Source: Cyanobium sp. NIES-981 (GTDB lineage Bacteria; Cyanobacteriota; Cyanobacteriia; PCC-6307; Cyanobiaceae). From it: a DNA stretch of 64,000 bases. The notes under the pieces are model-generated. The model was not told where the DNA came from. It ran no database searches and was given only the letters and a program-made list of their open reading frames with translations. Position numbers and translations under genes: made by a program. Numbering within the stretch: the stretch's first letter is position 1; the number at the start of each line of letters is the position of its first letter. Where the stretch lies: contig NZ_LT578417.1 of assembly GCF_900088535.1 (NCBI RefSeq), positions 930,001 through 994,000 on the forward strand, given 5' to 3'. Below are positions 60,681 to 64,000 of this stretch, in pieces.

Positions 60681-62450
60681 ATGCTCGCATCGCCCACGGC
60701 CCGTCGGTCGCCCCCGGCCGCCCTCGGCAGCACCGTCCGCAGGCTGTGGCCCCTGCTGCGGCCCCACCGCAGGCGACTGGCTGCCGGTGGGGTCTGCATC
60801 CTGGTCTTCGTGCTGTGCTGGCCGCTGCTGGCCTGGCTGGCGGGACGGCTGATCCCGGCGATCGGAGCCGGTGATGTGGTGGTCACCCTGCAGACGATCC
60901 TGGCCGCCCTGGCGGTGTTCGTCGTGCAGAAAGCCGCCCAGTTCGGCCAGGACACCCTGCTGGCCGCCCCGGCCCTCCACGTGAGTCAGACCCTGCGGCA
61001 CGAGCTGTTCGCCCGGCTGCAGCGGCTTGACTTCAACGCCCTGGAGAAACTCTCCACCGGCGACCTCACCTACCGCCTCACCGAGGATGCCGACCGGGTG
61101 GGGGAGGTGGTCTACAAGACCATCCAGGACACGACCCCCAGCGCCCTGCAACTGCTGGCGGTGCTGGGCTACATGGTGTGGCTCGACGGCACCCTGGCCC
61201 TGGCCACCCTGCTGCTGGCCCCGGTGGTGGCGCTGCTGGTGAGCGGTTTCGGCGCCCGGGTGATGGGGGCCGCCGAACGCAGCCAGCAGCAGGTGAGCGA
61301 GCTGGCCAGCCTGCTCGGCGAGGCGATCGCCGGGCTGCCCCTGGTGCGGGCCTTTGCGGCGGAACCCTGGCTGCAGGAGCGCTTCGACCAGGAGATCGCG
61401 CTGCACCGCCGTGCCCGCTACCGCACCCTGCGGCTGCTGGCGCTGCAGCATCCCGTGGTGGGCCTGCTCGAAGCCGCGGGCATCCTGGCGGTGCTGCTGA
61501 TCGGCGCCTGGCGCATCCAGGCCGGCGATCTCGACAGCCAGGGCTTCAGCAGCTATGTGGCTGCCCTGCTGATGCTGATCGACCCGATCGCCCACCTCAC
61601 CACCAACTTCAACGAGTTCCAGCAGGGCCAGGCCTCCCTGCAGCGGCTGCGGGCGATCGAGCTGGAACCAATCGAGCCCCCCGACCGCGCCGATGCCCTG
61701 CCGCTGGGGCCGGTGCGGGGGGAACTGGTGCTGGAGGATGTGAGCTTCGCCTACAGCCCCGGCCAGCCCGTGCTGGATGGGGTGAGCCTGCGGGTGCGGC
61801 CCGGGGAGGTGGTGGCGCTGGTGGGGCCCTCCGGCGCCGGCAAGAGCACCCTGTTCTCGCTGCTGCTGCGCTTCAACACCTGCCAGCGGGGGCGGGTGCT
61901 GCTCGACGGCCACGACCTGGCCGATCTGCGTTCCGCCGATCTGCGCCGGGCCGTGGCCCTGGTGCCGCAGCAGAGCAGCATCTTTTCCGGCACGGTGGCC
62001 GAGGCGATCGCCTTCGGCCGGCAGGCCGGCCCGGAGGCGATCCGGGAGGCGGCCCGCATCGCCAATGCCGATGGGTTCCTGCAGTCGCTCCCCCAGGGTT
62101 ACGCCAGCCGGGTGGAGGAGAGGGGCAGCAACTTCTCCGGAGGCCAGCTGCAGCGGCTCGCCATCGCCCGGGCCGTGCTGGGGAATCCCGCCGTGCTGCT
62201 GCTGGACGAGGCCACCAGCGCGCTGGACGCGGAGGCTGAAGCAGCTGTGCAGGCAGGGCTGGAAGCGGCGATGGCGGGCCGCACCGTGCTGGTGATCGCC
62301 CACCGCCTCTCCACCGTGCAGAGCGCCGACCGCATCGTGGTGCTCGAAGCCGGCCGGATTGTCGAGCAGGGCAGCCACAATCAGCTGATGGCGCAGGCCG
62401 GTCGCTACCGCGATCTGTGCGAGCGTCAGTTCATCCACCTCGAATCCTGA
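60681..62450 (+). CDS. ABC exporter, fused permease and ATPase (MsbA/lipid-type)
   Basis: 589-aa half-transporter that works as a dimer. The N-terminal membrane domain has six segments (GGVCILVFVLCWPLLAWLAG first). The C-terminal ATPase has Walker A VGPSGAGKSTLFS, Q-loop LVPQQSSIFSG, signature NFSGGQLQRLAIARA, Walker B VLLLDEATSALD and H-loop VIAHRLSTV. It probably exports a lipid, peptide or hydrophobic compound; the substrate is unknown. It is followed at once by two small genes. Confidence 0.93.
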   Translation: MLASPTARRSPPAALGSTVRRLWPLLRPHRRRLAAGGVCILVFVLCWPLLAWLAGRLIPAIGAGDVVVTLQTILAALAVFVVQKAAQFGQDTLLAAPALHVSQTLRHELFARLQRLDFNALEKLSTGDLTYRLTEDADRVGEVVYKTIQDTTPSALQLLAVLGYMVWLDGTLALATLLLAPVVALLVSGFGARVMGAAERSQQQVSELASLLGEAIAGLPLVRAFAAEPWLQERFDQEIALHRRARYRTLRLLALQHPVVGLLEAAGILAVLLIGAWRIQAGDLDSQGFSSYVAALLMLIDPIAHLTTNFNEFQQGQASLQRLRAIELEPIEPPDRADALPLGPVRGELVLEDVSFAYSPGQPVLDGVSLRVRPGEVVALVGPSGAGKSTLFSLLLRFNTCQRGRVLLDGHDLADLRSADLRRAVALVPQQSSIFSGTVAEAIAFGRQAGPEAIREAARIANADGFLQSLPQGYASRVEERGSNFSGGQLQRLAIARAVLGNPAVLLLDEATSALDAEAEAAVQAGLEAAMAGRTVLVIAHRLSTVQSADRIVVLEAGRIVEQGSHNQLMAQAGRYRDLCERQFIHLES

Positions 62451-62461
62451 CGCGCACGGCC

Positions 62462-62764
62462 ATGGGCTGGGAGTACCGGGTGATTCACATCAACGTGGAG
62501 AGCGGCGCCCCGCCGGAGCCCCCCTCCCCGAAGACGGACAGCGAGAAGCTGGGGGGAGCCCTCAGCCCCGAGTTCCTGCAGAAGGAGTTTCCTCAGCAAT
62601 ACGGCCCGCTCAATGCCAGGCCCCGCCATCCCGCCGAGCAGCTCCAGTTCTTTCTGAACGCCCTCGGGCGCGAGAACTGGGAGATGGTGGAGGCGGCCCA
62701 GGTGGGGCCCCTGCTGATGTTCTTCTTCAAGCGGCCTGGGGGTGGGGGTCCATCCGTATCCTGA
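62462..62764 (+). CDS. Small conserved hypothetical protein (DUF4177-like)
   Basis: 100 aa. It begins MGWEYRVIHINVESG and ends LNALGRENWEMVEAAQVGPLLMFFFKRP, the pattern of small proteins with a W-E-Y...G-W-E-L beta fold. The middle is loop-like. It starts 11 bp after the ABC gene stop, so it is likely in the same transcript. Confidence 0.65.
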   Translation: MGWEYRVIHINVESGAPPEPPSPKTDSEKLGGALSPEFLQKEFPQQYGPLNARPRHPAEQLQFFLNALGRENWEMVEAAQVGPLLMFFFKRPGGGGPSVS

Positions 62765-62789
62765 GCGGGCAGACCCAGAGTGCCCGCCC

Positions 62790-63011
62790 GTGACCGCCAC
62801 CCCCCAGCAGCCACCCGTGCTCACCTTCGAGGGCCAGCGTTACGACCTCAACACCCTTCCCGAGGATGTGAAGGAACTGGTGCGGGGCATGCAGGTGGCC
62901 GATGCCCAGCTGCGCATGCATGAGGACACCCTCAAGGTGCTGGCCGTGGGACGCCAGGCGATGGCCAGCCAGCTCAACGAGAAGCTGAAGATGATCGCCC
63001 CCCTGCCCTGA
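62790..63011 (+). CDS. Small DUF6447-like protein
   Basis: 73 aa from GTG 62790. VLTFEGQRYDLNTLPEDVKELVRGMQVADAQLRMHEDTLKVLAVGRQAM matches the F-G-x-Y-D-L...L..Q..D..L pattern of this family of cyanobacterial and phage proteins (from memory). The C-terminal half is a helix likely to coil. Function is unknown. It is third in line after the ABC gene. Confidence 0.65.
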   Translation: MTATPQQPPVLTFEGQRYDLNTLPEDVKELVRGMQVADAQLRMHEDTLKVLAVGRQAMASQLNEKLKMIAPLP

Positions 63012-63036
63012 GCGCTCGGCCCGCTCGATCGCTCGA

Positions 63037-64000
63037 TCAGTCGGCCCGCTCGAACCGGTAAGCCCGCGTGAGCCGGAACACGGTGCCCGAGAGCAGCAGC
63101 AGACCGATCAGGTTGGGGATCGCCATCAGGCCGTTGAGGATGTCGGCGATGGTCCAGATCGCCTCGAAGCTGGCGACCGAACCCAGCACCACCACGGCCA
63201 CCCAGACGAAGCGGAAGGGTTTGATGCCACCAGTGCCCACCAGGAACTCGAGGCAGCGTTCGCTGTAGTAGCCCCAGCCGAGGATCGTGGTGGCGGTGAA
63301 GAAGACGGTGGCGAAGGTCACCAGCCACTTGCCACCGGGCAGGCCCCAGTCGAAGGCGGCCATGGTGAGGGTCACCCCCTGGGCGCCACTGTCATAGAGG
63401 CCGCTGGCCACGATCACCAGCGCCGTCATCGTGCAGATCACCAGGGTGTCGATGAAGGTGCCCAGCATGGCCACACTGCCCTGCAGCACCGGATCGCCGG
63501 GCTTGGCCGCCGCCTGGGCGATGGGTGCGGTGCCCAGCCCCGCTTCGTTGGAGAAGATGCCCCGGGCAATGCCCTTCTGGATCACCGTGCCCAGAGCGCC
63601 GCCGGCGGCGGCCTGGCCCGTGAAGGCATTGCTGAAGATCACCCCGAAGGCCGCGGGAACCTTGTCGATGTGCACAAGGAGGATCAGCAGGGAGCCCAGC
63701 ACATACACCGCGGCCATCAGCGGCACCACCACCTCGGCCACCTTGCCGATGCGCTCGATGCCGCCGATCAGCACGAGATAGGCCAGCACGGCCATCACCA
63801 CGCCGGTGGCCAGGGGCGGAACCGCCAGCGATTCATTCAGGGCCTTGGCCATCTCGTGGGCCTGCACACCGTTGCCGATGCCGAAGCCCGCCAGGGTGCC
63901 GAACAGGGCGAACAGCCCGCCCAGCCAGGCCCAGCGGGGGCCGAGGCCGTTGCGGATGAAGTACATCGGCCCGCCCACGTGCTCCCCGAGCTCATCCACC
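63037..64000 (-). CDS. Sodium:alanine symporter (AGCS family), C-terminal part
   Basis: About 320 residues are visible; the N-terminus lies beyond the right edge. GGPMYFIRNGLGPRWAWLG, GFGIGNGVQAHEMAKAL and GIARGIFSNEAGLGTAPIAQAAA are AGCS signatures. The last is the substrate/Na+ site region with the conserved S-N-E-A-G-L-G. About nine membrane segments follow. It probably imports alanine or glycine with Na+. Confidence 0.93.
   Translation of the reverse strand, partial: VDELGEHVGGPMYFIRNGLGPRWAWLGGLFALFGTLAGFGIGNGVQAHEMAKALNESLAVPPLATGVVMAVLAYLVLIGGIERIGKVAEVVVPLMAAVYVLGSLLILLVHIDKVPAAFGVIFSNAFTGQAAAGGALGTVIQKGIARGIFSNEAGLGTAPIAQAAAKPGDPVLQGSVAMLGTFIDTLVICTMTALVIVASGLYDSGAQGVTLTMAAFDWGLPGGKWLVTFATVFFTATTILGWGYYSERCLEFLVGTGGIKPFRFVWVAVVVLGSVASFEAIWTIADILNGLMAIPNLIGLLLLSGTVFRLTRAYRFERAD

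Noticed and set aside
56050-62020. GGCGATCGCC (HIP1-like) octamers/decamers in coding sequence
   Set aside because: They occur within GAG GCG ATC GCC codon runs and are few; not evidence of a special element in this window.

Overview
The window is a GC-rich chromosomal segment of a cyanobacterium. The light-independent protochlorophyllide reductase genes (chlN-chlB-chlL), chlH, a phycobilisome rod linker, a high-light-inducible protein, an SLH-porin and several small cyanobacteria-only families (DUF3136, DUF2949, DUF3038/DUF4335) all point that way. The high GC, the phoB-phoR pair next to a Crp-type regulator, and the B12-dependent ribonucleotide reductase fit the Cyanobium/Synechococcus (picocyanobacterial) lineage. 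This placement is inferred from gene content, not from an rRNA or marker tree.

Layout. 1-1154 is the 3' end of a DUF2126 protein. 1247-5302 is the chlNBL operon. 5325-13038 carries a kinase-like/ATPase fusion, a DUF389 membrane protein, an SDR, a potassium-channel-like protein and an orphan RND pump. 13245-18201 holds pyrimidine genes (a pyrF-pyrE fusion and pyrC) around a cation/proton antiporter, bracketed by two DUF3136 paralogues. 18336-28118 holds a type II sulfide:quinone reductase, acetate kinase, Na/Pi cotransporter, CHAD protein, porin, PstS and a GT39-type membrane glycosyltransferase. 28607-34350 holds ferritin, a decayed gap-arsJ arsenic module with an intact arsR, a CDF transporter, and a ptrA-like/phoB/phoR set. 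34358-40121 holds a rod linker, prfC and the class II ribonucleotide reductase.

A tRNA-Ser(UGA) at 40191-40275 marks the start of about 7 kb of accessory DNA (to about 47.6 kb). It contains an AT-rich gene for a possible pore-forming protein, two frameshifted transposase remnants, a methyltransferase, a complete IS3-family (IS407-group-like) element with a 4-bp target duplication, a FecR-CAP secreted protein whose stop codon was hit by that element, and a small zinc-ribbon protein. Core genes resume at about 47.7 kb: PPK2, DUF proteins, apt, a UbiH-like oxygenase, hli, dapB, chlH, folP-tpiA, an ABC exporter and a truncated AGCS symporter at the right edge.

Two themes recur. Chlorophyll synthesis is represented by dark-operative POR and Mg-chelatase H. 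Phosphate and its toxic analogue arsenate are represented by PhoBR with a PtrA-like regulator, PstS behind a plausible Pho box, Na/Pi cotransport, CHAD, PPK2, and arsR with gap-arsJ remnants. The most unusual observations are the IS insertion inside a stop codon, the 24-27 nt double-stop block in the transposase orfA, the AT-rich pore-former-like gene, and the collapsed arsenate module with a retained palindromic ArsR operator.
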